Source: CAZOKO01 sp964580455 (GTDB lineage Bacteria > Desulfobacterota > WTBG01). Taken from it: 47,556 nucleotides of DNA. The notes beneath the pieces were generated by a model. That model saw only the letters and a program-made list of their open reading frames with translations, was not told the DNA's origin and did not search any database. Of the stretch, positions 9,776 to 17,867 are shown one piece after another. The DNA lies in NCBI GenBank assembly GCA_964580455.1, contig CAZOKO010000004.1:1-47556 (forward strand), written 5' to 3'. Each line of letters opens with the position of its first letter. Position 1 is the first letter of the stretch. The translations under genes and the position numbers were made by a program.

Positions 9776-9794
9776 TATACCCCTGTAGGGTATA
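9776..9794. promoter_or_regulatory. CsoR operator
   Basis: Near-perfect inverted repeat TATACCCCTGTAGGGTATA, with the C-tract/G-tract halves flanked by TATA typical of CsoR operators. It overlaps the predicted -10 hexamer of the csoR promoter and lies about 30 bp upstream of the csoR start codon. Binding here would block RNA polymerase directly. Confidence 0.87.
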
Positions 9795-9819
9795 TAGACT
9801 ATTATTGTCCATTTGTCAA
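9791..9819 (-). promoter_or_regulatory. Sigma-70-type promoter of the csoR-copZ-cusCBA operon
   Basis: Reading the minus strand: TTGACA (9819-9814), a 17-bp spacer, then TATATA (9796-9791). Transcription would begin near 9784 and the leader is about 37 nt. The -10 is covered by the CsoR operator. Confidence 0.8.
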
Positions 9820-9862
9820 TACCCAAAATGACTTTCACACTAAACCCAAATAATGCATTTGA

Positions 9863-9971
9863 AACCACAGAGGTTAATATAGCAAAAAGAAAAAGATATT
9901 TAAAATCCTTATTTTTTCTCTGTGAACCCCCATTAGATAGTAAACATCTAACGGGGTAAATCTGTGGTTAA
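9863..9971. repeat. Nested inverted repeat, ACCACAG / CCCC-TTAGAT family
   Basis: Outer arms AACCACAG (9863-9870) and CTGTGGTTAA (9962-9971). An inner hairpin at 9928-9956 pairs CCCC and TTAGAT with ATCTAA and GGGG around a 7-nt loop. The word TCTAACGGGGTAAATCTG (9947-9964) recurs at 41123-41140 and, with one change and inverted, at about 42882-42898. Confidence 0.7.
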
Positions 9972-10142
9972 CTGCAAAATCTGGGTTTAAAGGCAGTCTC
10001 TGACAATTCGGCACGGGGAAAAAGAGCATGAAAGGGCTGCTTCATTTTAAACTATGATTGATTTTCCTGAATTCATAACATCCCTCTCAGGCAATTTTCC
10101 CTCATCCATATTGGGGAATACCAAACAATCAAAACAGCACTA

Positions 10143-10499
10143 TTATGAACAGCCGCCGCAGCCGCCACAATCCCCACGCTGGTTGCTTTTTCCGGCATTA
10201 CCACGGCTGGATTCGTTCTTAAGCCCTCCCGCAGGTACTTTCTCAAGAGCAACACCTGCGTCTTCCAGCTTCTTGATATGCTTTGCAGGATCTTTCTTAA
10301 ACTCACCAATACAACCCTTGCAGCAGAAATAGACACGCTTTCCTTCATAGTCAGTGTAGATCTCCTTGTTTATCTGCCCACCCATGACAGGGCAGGTTGT
10401 CTGCGGCTTTGACTTTGCTGCATCCCCTTCTGCCAACACATATCCAACCACAAGAAACATAAGTGCCAACGTTAAACTTACAATCTTTACACACTTCAT
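10143..10499 (-). CDS. Secreted YHS/TRASH-like metal-binding protein
   Basis: A 118-aa protein with a Sec signal peptide (hydrophobic core, then VLAEGDAA). The body has a YHS-like core: TTCPVMGGQIN, then YFCCKGCIGEFKKDP, giving three to four Cys in the usual TRASH/YHS order. The C-terminus ends in a Cys/Gly tail (DCGGCGGCS) that could bind Cu or Zn. The start is ATG 10499, with AAGGAGG 7 bases upstream; a TTG at 10520 is in frame but contains that SD inside it. It is probably a periplasmic metal scavenger. It lies just upstream of csoR but is separated from it by 395 bp. Confidence 0.82.
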   Translation of the reverse strand: MKCVKIVSLTLALMFLVVGYVLAEGDAAKSKPQTTCPVMGGQINKEIYTDYEGKRVYFCCKGCIGEFKKDPAKHIKKLEDAGVALEKVPAGGLKNESSRGNAGKSNQRGDCGGCGGCS

Positions 10500-10542
10500 G
10501 ACCTTACCTCCTTTTCGCAATTAAGGTTACACCCGTAGGACA

Positions 10543-10570
10543 ATGACAAGCACAAAAGTTACTTGTCATT
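10543..10570. repeat. Perfect 9-bp inverted repeat (possible operator)
   Basis: AATGACAAG (10543-10551) and CTTGTCATT (10562-10570) around a 10-nt centre. It lies upstream of the YHS-like gene on the minus strand. No T-run follows in either direction, so an operator or mRNA hairpin is likelier than a terminator. A weak CsoR-like half site (ACACCCGTAGG) sits between it and the gene. Confidence 0.5.
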
Positions 10571-10608
10571 CACACATCAAATAAATTTCAGATCTGCGTA
10601 ATATATTT

Positions 10609-11076
10609 TTATAGGAGAAATGATGAGTTGATGAGAAATAAGGAAAGAAATTTAGTAGTAGGTTTCTTCTCTTGGTAGGTAACGATATTTTTTGGTAAGG
10701 GAATTTTTCTTTCTAAGATATCTTGACCGGGGGCTAAAACTTGTTTCTTCTCTTTCCCTGTCAAATATACCTTCAATACGGCTTCTCTGGTGTCGGAGTT
10801 TCCGCATTCAGTGCAAGAGCAATGTTTCTCTTCTTGATGGCATTGGTCATCCTCTTGATGGTAATAGCTTTGTTTTTGATGGCAACAGTTATCTTCTTGA
10901 TGCTTTCTATGCTTAAGGGACAATTGTTTTGCCTGTATTTTTTCGCTACATACGCACTGGTATTTACCCTGGGAACAGCATGAACACTCTGTCGCCATTG
11001 AAAAAGAAAAGGAAGACCACAACCATATCCCTAAAGAGAGTATTGTTATCAAAGATGATTTTCTAAAAAACTTCAT
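10609..11076 (-). CDS. Secreted Cys/His-rich metal-binding protein, copy A
   Basis: 155 aa with an N-terminal signal (RKSSLITILSLGIWLW). A Cys/His-dense middle follows (ECSCCSQ, CVCSE, DNCCHQ, DQCHQEEKHCSCTEC). Then comes a short hydrophobic-polar domain ending in LFLINSSFLL. It is a clear paralog of the gene at 17120-17521: the same signal sequence, the same order of regions and nearly the same last ten residues. AGGGGA precedes the ATG. No known family is recognised. Periplasmic chelation of Cu, Zn or Cd is inferred from composition and position between two efflux systems. Confidence 0.75.
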   Translation of the reverse strand: MKFFRKSSLITILSLGIWLWSSFSFSMATECSCCSQGKYQCVCSEKIQAKQLSLKHRKHQEDNCCHQKQSYYHQEDDQCHQEEKHCSCTECGNSDTREAVLKVYLTGKEKKQVLAPGQDILERKIPLPKNIVTYQEKKPTTKFLSLFLINSSFLL

Positions 11077-11262
11077 TGTCCCCTGTTATGAAAAAGCCTC
11101 GTTTATGTTCATTTAATTTATTATATTACTTAACGACCAATTTCCAATTTTAATAAAGCTATTTTTCAACCTACTTTTAATTGTGCAAATTCATATAGAA
11201 TGATTAATCCAATAAAATCAAATATCTTAAATTTCCGATTTGCAATATCTTCATCACCTTTG

Positions 11263-12039
11263 CTATTGAACTTCTTTTATTTCTCTCTCAATCAATGGCA
11301 AAATCCTATCAATTGTTTCCTTCACATCTTCCTTAAATTCTCTGTCCTCCGCCAATACTTTCACTATCACAGGGTTCCACCAGTAATATAGTCTAATTAG
11401 CTCCTGGCCTACTGATGTTTTATTCAATACACTATCACGAAAATATCTGAGTAGTTCTGTCTCCTCAGCATATTCCCCATAGATTGCCTCTATAGCACAC
11501 GGTCCGGTGACAGGATCACATGTATCTCCTAAGCCATCTAGATCACTATCTTCCTGTTTGGAATTAGGAACTTCAGGACAGTTGTCCAGATCATCATTAA
11601 CGCCGTCTTTATCCTTATCAACACAGAGTACCGTATCCCACTCCCAGGCTTTCATCCCGCCTTCCATATCATAAACGTATTGATACCCTTTTGAGTCTAA
11701 AAATTCAGCAGCCTGATTGCTTCTATTTCCACTCCGACAGACAAGCAAGATCTCACCATCCAGTGGAAGTTCTTGATATCTTTCCTGGAAGATCCCAGAA
11801 GTCCAGGGATAATTAAGAGCTCCCGGAATATGCCCGGGCGGAGTAGGTGGAGTCGGATCCTCATCACAGTATTCACTTTCCTCTTCCCTCACATCAACCA
11901 CTATCAATTGTTCATTGGTGTCAATCATGTTCTTTGCTGCTTGAGGTGTAACATCGGTATGGGCACCGGCAGATGTACTGAATCCAACAAGAAATACAAA
12001 AACCAGACAAAACAGTATTGAAAAAATATTTTTCGTCAC
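11263..12039 (-). CDS. Secreted rhodanese with thrombospondin type 3 repeat and CFIATAAYG-like tail
   Basis: 258 aa. Signal peptide (residues 1-26, ending SAGA), then a rhodanese domain (about 30-135) with the active-site loop C101-RSGNRS. A Ca-binding TSP3-type segment follows (141-174: DKDKDGVNDDLDNCP and DSDLDGLGDTCD). The C-terminal 78 residues from C181 belong to the tail family seen on many secreted delta-proteobacterial proteins (LLRYFRDSVLNKT, GQELIRLYYWWNP). Rhodaneses move sulfane sulfur; in this place it may serve thiol or polysulfide chemistry linked to metal stress, which is inference. Confidence 0.85.
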   Translation of the reverse strand: MTKNIFSILFCLVFVFLVGFSTSAGAHTDVTPQAAKNMIDTNEQLIVVDVREEESEYCDEDPTPPTPPGHIPGALNYPWTSGIFQERYQELPLDGEILLVCRSGNRSNQAAEFLDSKGYQYVYDMEGGMKAWEWDTVLCVDKDKDGVNDDLDNCPEVPNSKQEDSDLDGLGDTCDPVTGPCAIEAIYGEYAEETELLRYFRDSVLNKTSVGQELIRLYYWWNPVIVKVLAEDREFKEDVKETIDRILPLIEREIKEVQ

Positions 12040-12198
12040 ATTCCTCCTTTAAATCATTGTTGTAGATGAACTATCCAATTATGAGAAAAAGCAAGTATTA
12101 ATTTAGAACATATTTCACAATAAATTGCAAATTGAGTTAAAATTTTACACCATCGATTTTTGAGGTTGCACATACTGAAAGTTGAATCCATGGATATT

Positions 12199-15100
12199 TT
12201 AAGAAGGATTATCCTTTCTGTTCTTTTTATTCTCCAACAGTTTACCAACAGTAATATATAATACAGGCAACACAAATAAAGTAAGTATAGTTGAAGTAAT
12301 AACACCACCAATTACGACTGTGGCTAATGGTCTTTGTACTTCTGCTCCTACACCGGTTGAAATTGACATGGGAATGAAGCCTACTGCATCCGTAATAGCG
12401 GTGGCTAGCACTGGCCGGAGACGCAATTTAGCTGCACTAATTACTGCTTCACTCAGATGTAATCTTTTCTGCAAAAACATTCGGATGGTAGAAATAAGAA
12501 CCTGGCCATTCAGAACTGCGATACCGCTAAGAGCAATAAAACCAATGGCAGCACTAACGCTGAAAGGCATTTCTCGAATCCATAGAGAAAATACACCTCC
12601 TATAATTGCGAAAGGAATACCCGTATAAATTATGATTACATCTCTAAAGCTTTTTAGACTGAGGTAGAGCAGGAAAAAGATTAGAGTAAGTGTGATGGGA
12701 ACGATAATCATGAATCGCAGTGTAGCACGCTCCAGATTTTCGAACTGACCACCCCACTCCACCAAATATCCTTCCGGCAGTATCAGCTTATTTTGAATCT
12801 GAGATTGGGCTTCTTCAACGAAAGAAGTTATATCTCTATCCCTAACATTACATTGTATTTTAATTAAGCGACGGCCCCACTCGCGATTAATGGTCGATGG
12901 TCCTTCGGTTTCTTTGACTTCAGCCAATTGGCGAACAGGTAGAAGCTGACCACTTTTTGTTGGGATCAATGTGTTAGCTAGGGAAACAATATCAGTGCGC
13001 TGCTCATTCGGTAGTCGCACTACTAAAGGAAATCGTCTCTGTCCTTCAAAGATGTCACCCACCTGGCGGGAACCGACCATTGCTACTAAATCAAGTACGT
13101 TACGAGCTGGAATACCATAGCGAGCGGTCTGATCCTGATTTATGATGATTTGAATAAGGGGTTGCCCGGTAATCTGATCTCCTGCTACATCAGAGGCACC
13201 TTTGATACTTGAGAGAATTTGCTGAACCCGGTCACTTAGTTTTGTCAATACATCAAAGTCATCTCCAATAATCTTGACACCCACGTCTGAACGTATGCCG
13301 GAAACCATTTCATTCATACGCATCTCAATTGGCTGGGTAAAAATCATGTTCAAGCCCGGCAAATCATCAATGGTTTTCTCCATTTGCCTAACTAATTCAG
13401 CTTGGGTTCCAGCTCGTTTCCATCTATTTCTAGGATTCAGAGCAATAAAAATATCGGTCAGTTCTATTCCCATGGGATCAGTAGTTACTTCGGCTGATCC
13501 TATTCGGCTCCATATATACTTAATTTCATCCGGAAAATTTTCTAAAAGCAATTCTTCAATGATGATATTATAGTCAACAGCTTCATCAACTGAAACACCG
13601 GCAAGACGTATCGTATTGATTACGATTGCACCTTCACTGAGTTTTGGAAGAAATTCTCCTCCGAGCCTAAGAGCTATAAAGGCAGTTACTGCCAGTAAGA
13701 TTAAAACCGAACAAAACAGTGCCTTTTTCATGTGTAGTAGTTTAGAAATAAGGAAACTGTATCCCGTTTTTAAATACCGCTCTATGACATGTCCCTTTTT
13801 CTGCTCTTTTTTTGGAAGAAAGTAGTAAGAAAGAATCGGGGAAAGTGTTACAGCAATCAGCAAGGCCCCAACCATGGCAAAGATAAACGTCCATGCCATA
13901 GGTCTAAACATCTTCCCCTCCATACCTTCAAGAGTGAGTATTGGAAAAAAAACGATGAGGATAATGCCCATGCCGAATACAATCGGACGCACGACTTCTT
14001 TGCTGGAATCTATAATAAGTTGAAGCCTCTCAGACGTTTTTAGAGTTCTTCCCAACCGATGTTGTTCTTCACTCAACTTCCTCATATTATTCTCTGTCAT
14101 TACTACAGAACCATCTACAATAATCCCAAAGTCCATTGCTCCCAGACTTAAAAGGCTTGCAGCGATCCCTAGTTCATACATGCCTAAGAAAGCATAGATC
14201 AGAGAGAGAGGAATAGAGAGGGCAACTATCAAACCAGCACGGAGATTCCCGAGGAGTAGAAATAATACAACAATTACCAGGATTGCTCCTGCTATCAGAT
14301 TCTGTCTTACTGTGCTGATGACCTTTTCAACTAATTCAGTACGGTCATAAACGGTTTTCAAAATAACATCATCGGGAAGGGATTTTCGGATCGATTCCAA
14401 ACGCACCTTCAATTCTTCTGTAACTTTCTTGCTGTTTTCACCCATCAGCATAAAGCCAAGTCCTAGAACAACCTCTCCCTTTCCTTGTGCTGTTACCGCA
14501 CCCCTGCGGATTTCATGTCCTATTCTAACGTCTGCGACATCACTAATATAGATAGGGGTTCCTTCGTAAGCTTTGATGACGATTTTTTCAATCTGATCAA
14601 TAGTGGTAACACGCCCCAGTCCATGAACAAGAAGCGATTGCCCGGATGAGATGACCTGACCTCCACCGACATTTTGATTGCTTTGCTCTAATGCATCAAA
14701 TACATCATCCAAGGTCAGGTTGTACTTTACCATGTCTTCGGGTGATACAACGACATGGTATTGTCGCTCAAAACCACCCCATGAATTGATTTCAGCTACT
14801 CCTGCTACCTTCCGAAGTTCAGGTTTGATCACCCAGTCATGTAAAGTTCTGATTTCATCGAGAGTGCGATCGGGGTTTGTAGACCGGACAGTGTAATGAA
14901 AAACCTCGCCTAGACCGGTAGAAATAGGGCCCAGTTGTGGACGTTCTATGTCCTCGGGTAGCTCAACGCTTCCCAGACGCTCCATAATGAACTGGCGGGC
15001 ATGGTAGATATCAATTTCGTCATTAAAAGTAGCAACCACCTGTGAGAAACCAAACTTTGAAATTGAGCGTACGTTAATGAGGCCTGGCAGGCCAGAAATA

Positions 15101-15315
15101 GTAAGTTCAACGGGTAGTGTTATCTGTTTCTCGATTTCCTCAGGGTTAAGAGCCGGGGCGACGGTGTTGATTTGAACTTGTACAGGAGTAGTATCAGGAA
15201 ATGCATCTATAGCCGTGTGGAACATACCCCAAATGCCCATACCGAGACTTATTGCAAGTAACAGTAAGACGAGCATCTGGTTTTTCAAAGAGGCTTCAAT
15301 GATTTTGTTTAACAT
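12199..15315 (-). CDS. czcA: CzcA-like heavy-metal RND efflux permease
   Basis: 1038 aa, the standard HME-RND length. TM4 carries DFGIIVDGSVVMTEN, the HME1 (CzcA) signature for divalent Zn/Co/Cd, distinct from the CusA-like protein at 77-4012. The porter-domain motifs PIEMRMNEMVSGIRSDVGVK and LPKLSEGAIVINTIRLAG are present. It follows its adaptor gene by 17 bp. No outer-membrane factor gene is in this unit, so it may borrow the CusC-like channel or another TolC. Substrate is inferred from the motif only. Confidence 0.92.
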   Translation of the reverse strand: MLNKIIEASLKNQMLVLLLLAISLGMGIWGMFHTAIDAFPDTTPVQVQINTVAPALNPEEIEKQITLPVELTISGLPGLINVRSISKFGFSQVVATFNDEIDIYHARQFIMERLGSVELPEDIERPQLGPISTGLGEVFHYTVRSTNPDRTLDEIRTLHDWVIKPELRKVAGVAEINSWGGFERQYHVVVSPEDMVKYNLTLDDVFDALEQSNQNVGGGQVISSGQSLLVHGLGRVTTIDQIEKIVIKAYEGTPIYISDVADVRIGHEIRRGAVTAQGKGEVVLGLGFMLMGENSKKVTEELKVRLESIRKSLPDDVILKTVYDRTELVEKVISTVRQNLIAGAILVIVVLFLLLGNLRAGLIVALSIPLSLIYAFLGMYELGIAASLLSLGAMDFGIIVDGSVVMTENNMRKLSEEQHRLGRTLKTSERLQLIIDSSKEVVRPIVFGMGIILIVFFPILTLEGMEGKMFRPMAWTFIFAMVGALLIAVTLSPILSYYFLPKKEQKKGHVIERYLKTGYSFLISKLLHMKKALFCSVLILLAVTAFIALRLGGEFLPKLSEGAIVINTIRLAGVSVDEAVDYNIIIEELLLENFPDEIKYIWSRIGSAEVTTDPMGIELTDIFIALNPRNRWKRAGTQAELVRQMEKTIDDLPGLNMIFTQPIEMRMNEMVSGIRSDVGVKIIGDDFDVLTKLSDRVQQILSSIKGASDVAGDQITGQPLIQIIINQDQTARYGIPARNVLDLVAMVGSRQVGDIFEGQRRFPLVVRLPNEQRTDIVSLANTLIPTKSGQLLPVRQLAEVKETEGPSTINREWGRRLIKIQCNVRDRDITSFVEEAQSQIQNKLILPEGYLVEWGGQFENLERATLRFMIIVPITLTLIFFLLYLSLKSFRDVIIIYTGIPFAIIGGVFSLWIREMPFSVSAAIGFIALSGIAVLNGQVLISTIRMFLQKRLHLSEAVISAAKLRLRPVLATAITDAVGFIPMSISTGVGAEVQRPLATVVIGGVITSTILTLFVLPVLYITVGKLLENKKNRKDNPS

Positions 15316-15332
15316 AAGAAAATTCTCAAAAA

Positions 15333-16907
15333 TTACTCATCCACACATCCTGCACCAAGACGGGATTTGAGGAACTCTGATTTCAAGGTAAAACTGTGAT
15401 TCACAACAATTTCTTCGTGGTGAGCAATACCTTCCCGAATCTCTAGCTTTCCCCTATCTTTTCTCCCCACATTGACCCTGCGAGTTTCATAAAGATCATC
15501 TGACAATTTTACAAAAACAAAGGGCTTCCCATCCAAATTTTGAAGAGCATCCGCCGGAACGAACATCACCTCAGAAGATCCTTCGGGTAAGAGAGTTATA
15601 TGTCCAAACATTCCGTGTTTCAACAGCGTGTCACTATTCGGAACTACCGCACGAGCTTTCATCGTTCGTGTTTGTTCATCAATGCTGGAAGACAACCAGA
15701 CTAAACGACCACGCACACTCACTCCCGGTAGAACATCAAAGTTTGCTTCTATTGGGTCGTTAACTTTAACTAGAGATAACCTATCTTCCGGAACTGAAAG
15801 TTCTATCCACATTGATGAGATATCGGACAACTCAAACAGGTTGTCGCCGGGTTTGACAGCCTCACCAACGACGGCATTTCTGCTGACAAGAGTTCCTGAA
15901 AAAGGGGAAAGAATTGGGAGGTAGGAAGAGCTTGATTCTTTCTCTTCTAATCTGTGAATCTGTTCTTCTTTTAATCCATAATTCAGTAGTTGCTGCCATG
16001 TCGCATCTTTAATGCTTTTTGCCACCTGGTACTCTGCTAAGGCTTGCTCATACTCTTCTTGTGAGGAAATCCTTTTTTCTACAAGCTTTTTTTCACGTGT
16101 GTAGACAACTTTCTTCAAAGCTACGTTCGCTAGAGCACTCTGATAATCACTTTTTGCTCTGGCAATCTCAGGAGAGACGAGTAAAGCCAGTAGTTGACCC
16201 TCTGAGACAGAGTCGCCCACATCAACTAATACTTTTAGAATGATTCCTGCAGCCAGGGGTGTTATGCGAGCAAATCGATTCCGATTATAGGTGACTTTAC
16301 CCAAAACAACGAGATTGGCAAGCGGAGAATCCGTTGTGGGAACTGCTGTGATGATACCTGCTTTCTTAGCAGCGTTAGGTGACTCAAGACGTATTTTCAA
16401 ACCTTGGCCAATCAAAAGTGTTTCAACCAGTTCAGGATGGCAGATCCCACATTCCTCTTCTAACACTCCATGTTCTAGACATTGTAGTTTTTTGGAAGAT
16501 AAACTTATGTCTTCGGTTATCAAATAATTTTCCTCATCTTTTCCCTTAAGTTGGTTATAGCCCTCACGCAATTCTGGACGACAGAGAAAACATTCATCTT
16601 CATAGAGTTTATGCTCTTCGCACCACAGGCGATCCGCTTCCTTGCTATCCGGACGGCAGATAAAACAGCGGTCTTCATAACGCTCGTGCTCCTCGCACCA
16701 TAATCGCTCTGGCTCTCTTAAAACAGGGTCACAAAAGAAGCACTCTTTTATCGGAATCTGATGTTTGATGCAAATCTCATCTCTTAACTCCGCAGTTGCT
16801 TGTATTTCTATGGCTGATGGTAAATCCTTTCTATTAAACATCAAAACCATCGAAAAAATCACTATGATAGTAACGGCAAAAAGTATTATTATCTTTTTAT
16901 TCTTCAT
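15333..16907 (-). CDS. czcB: CzcB-like RND adaptor with four tandem Cys/His modules
   Basis: 524 aa. N-terminal anchor, then four copies of C-x2-H-x6-C-x2-C-x-P with Cys at about residues 46, 71, 96 and 143 (for example CEEHERYEDRCFICRP). Three are close together; the fourth follows a 30-residue linker. The remainder is a normal lipoyl/hairpin/barrel adaptor (RITPLAAGIILKVLVDVGDS near 215-235). The ATG at 16907 is chosen because GGAG lies 5 bases before it; an in-frame ATG at 16922 has no SD. Each module looks like a Zn ribbon or knuckle, so the adaptor may load metal. Some CzcB homologs carry one or two such modules; four is unusual to me. Confidence 0.9.
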   Translation of the reverse strand: MKNKKIIILFAVTIIVIFSMVLMFNRKDLPSAIEIQATAELRDEICIKHQIPIKECFFCDPVLREPERLWCEEHERYEDRCFICRPDSKEADRLWCEEHKLYEDECFLCRPELREGYNQLKGKDEENYLITEDISLSSKKLQCLEHGVLEEECGICHPELVETLLIGQGLKIRLESPNAAKKAGIITAVPTTDSPLANLVVLGKVTYNRNRFARITPLAAGIILKVLVDVGDSVSEGQLLALLVSPEIARAKSDYQSALANVALKKVVYTREKKLVEKRISSQEEYEQALAEYQVAKSIKDATWQQLLNYGLKEEQIHRLEEKESSSSYLPILSPFSGTLVSRNAVVGEAVKPGDNLFELSDISSMWIELSVPEDRLSLVKVNDPIEANFDVLPGVSVRGRLVWLSSSIDEQTRTMKARAVVPNSDTLLKHGMFGHITLLPEGSSEVMFVPADALQNLDGKPFVFVKLSDDLYETRRVNVGRKDRGKLEIREGIAHHEEIVVNHSFTLKSEFLKSRLGAGCVDE

Positions 16908-17119
16908 TTTGTCTCCGTTCATAGTATCTTTTTTGCTAAAAAGAATCTTTCACACTGAGTGAAACTAAATAACAGTATGAGCGTAATACCAATTAATCGT
17001 TTCATGGTAATATCCTCCTATAGTTACATCTATGGTTAGATATCAAACTTTTATTTTTAATAAAATTTGATTAGTTTAATATATAAATTCACTTGGGCGG
17101 ATGAAAAACTTTATTGAAA

Positions 17120-17521
17120 TTATAGTAGAAATGATGAATTGAGGAGAAATAAGGGTGGGAATGCAGAGATTGATTTGGTATCAATTACAATTTGTTCCTT
17201 TGCTAAAGGGATTTTTATTTCTAGAGTGTTCTGTCCACAGGCTAAAAAATGTCCATTATCTAATTTAGTAACCCATTTTTCTTCAAGTAAGGTATCTTTA
17301 GTCTTGCAACCTTTACATAAAATACATGGGCAATCACTATTTTTAAAAAGTTCACTAGCGTCCAGGGATTGCACTGTGTGCTTTTTCCCAGTACAACAGC
17401 ACTGGCATTCTTTCTTGAAGTAACAAGTGCATTGTGCCTGTATTGCATAAGGGAATGTAGTACACAACCAAATTCCCAAAAACAAAAGTGATATTAGTGA
17501 TGATTTTCTTAAAGGTTTCAT
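17120..17521 (-). CDS. Secreted Cys-rich metal-binding protein, copy B
   Basis: 133 aa from ATG 17521 (MKPLRKSSL); upstream in-frame ATGs back to 17650 lack a signal-peptide context. A signal peptide (SLLFLGIWL) is followed by a Cys-rich segment (QCTCYFKKECQCCC, then DCPCILCKGC). The C-terminal domain ends in LFLLNSSFLL. It is a paralog of 10609-11076. The DNA around the stop codons is also nearly identical (about 28 bp at 17128-17156 versus 10614-10642). It lies directly upstream of the CzcBA-like genes, in the same direction, so it is probably expressed with them. Confidence 0.72.
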   Translation of the reverse strand: MKPLRKSSLISLLFLGIWLCTTFPYAIQAQCTCYFKKECQCCCTGKKHTVQSLDASELFKNSDCPCILCKGCKTKDTLLEEKWVTKLDNGHFLACGQNTLEIKIPLAKEQIVIDTKSISAFPPLFLLNSSFLL

Positions 17522-17662
17522 GGTTCTATGCTTATTAAGAAGCCCATATTCTATTTTGTTAACTTTTAGTATATTATAGCAATCAAAACTTGTTTTGTCA
17601 AGAATAGATCTGCTTTTTAAATACATTACTTTATAATAATAGTTAAGCATCTTAATCTATTA

Positions 17663-17800
17663 GAGCCTGTTCAATAATTATTTTAAGCCAGAAGAGAGGT
17701 ATGTATTTAGGCAATCATGTTTTTTAGTTCTTCATACACTTCATTGATTGTTTAATTCTTGAAAACCTTTTTTCTGACTTGTTTTCTCAGTTTTATTATG
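17663..17800 (-). mobile_element. Decayed insertion-sequence end (transposase C-terminus remnant)
   Basis: GAGCCTGTTCAATAATTA (17663-17680) looks like an IS terminal repeat. Inside it, the minus strand reads KQVRKKVFKN, stop, TINEVYEELKNMIA, stop (stop at 17707-17709), which resembles the C-terminus of an IS4-like transposase. The rest of the element is gone. The remnant fills the 346-bp gap between the metal island and the next gene; nothing else is seen there. Confidence 0.33.
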
Positions 17801-17867
17801 TTACAAAACGAACGTTAATTTCATACGTTTACCAAAATCTAGTAAATTCAAACAAAGGAGGATATCT

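Larger units (their letters stand above)
9748..10142. other. Gene-free stretch (395 bp) upstream of csoR
   Basis: Contains the csoR promoter and operator at its left end and a composite inverted-repeat element at 9863-9971. From about 9972 to 10142 I see no gene, RNA or clear terminator. Confidence 0.6.

Noticed and set aside
9900..9960. Possible riboswitch or CRISPR repeat
   Set aside because: Single hairpin without spacer array or known riboswitch core; same words appear as dispersed repeats elsewhere.
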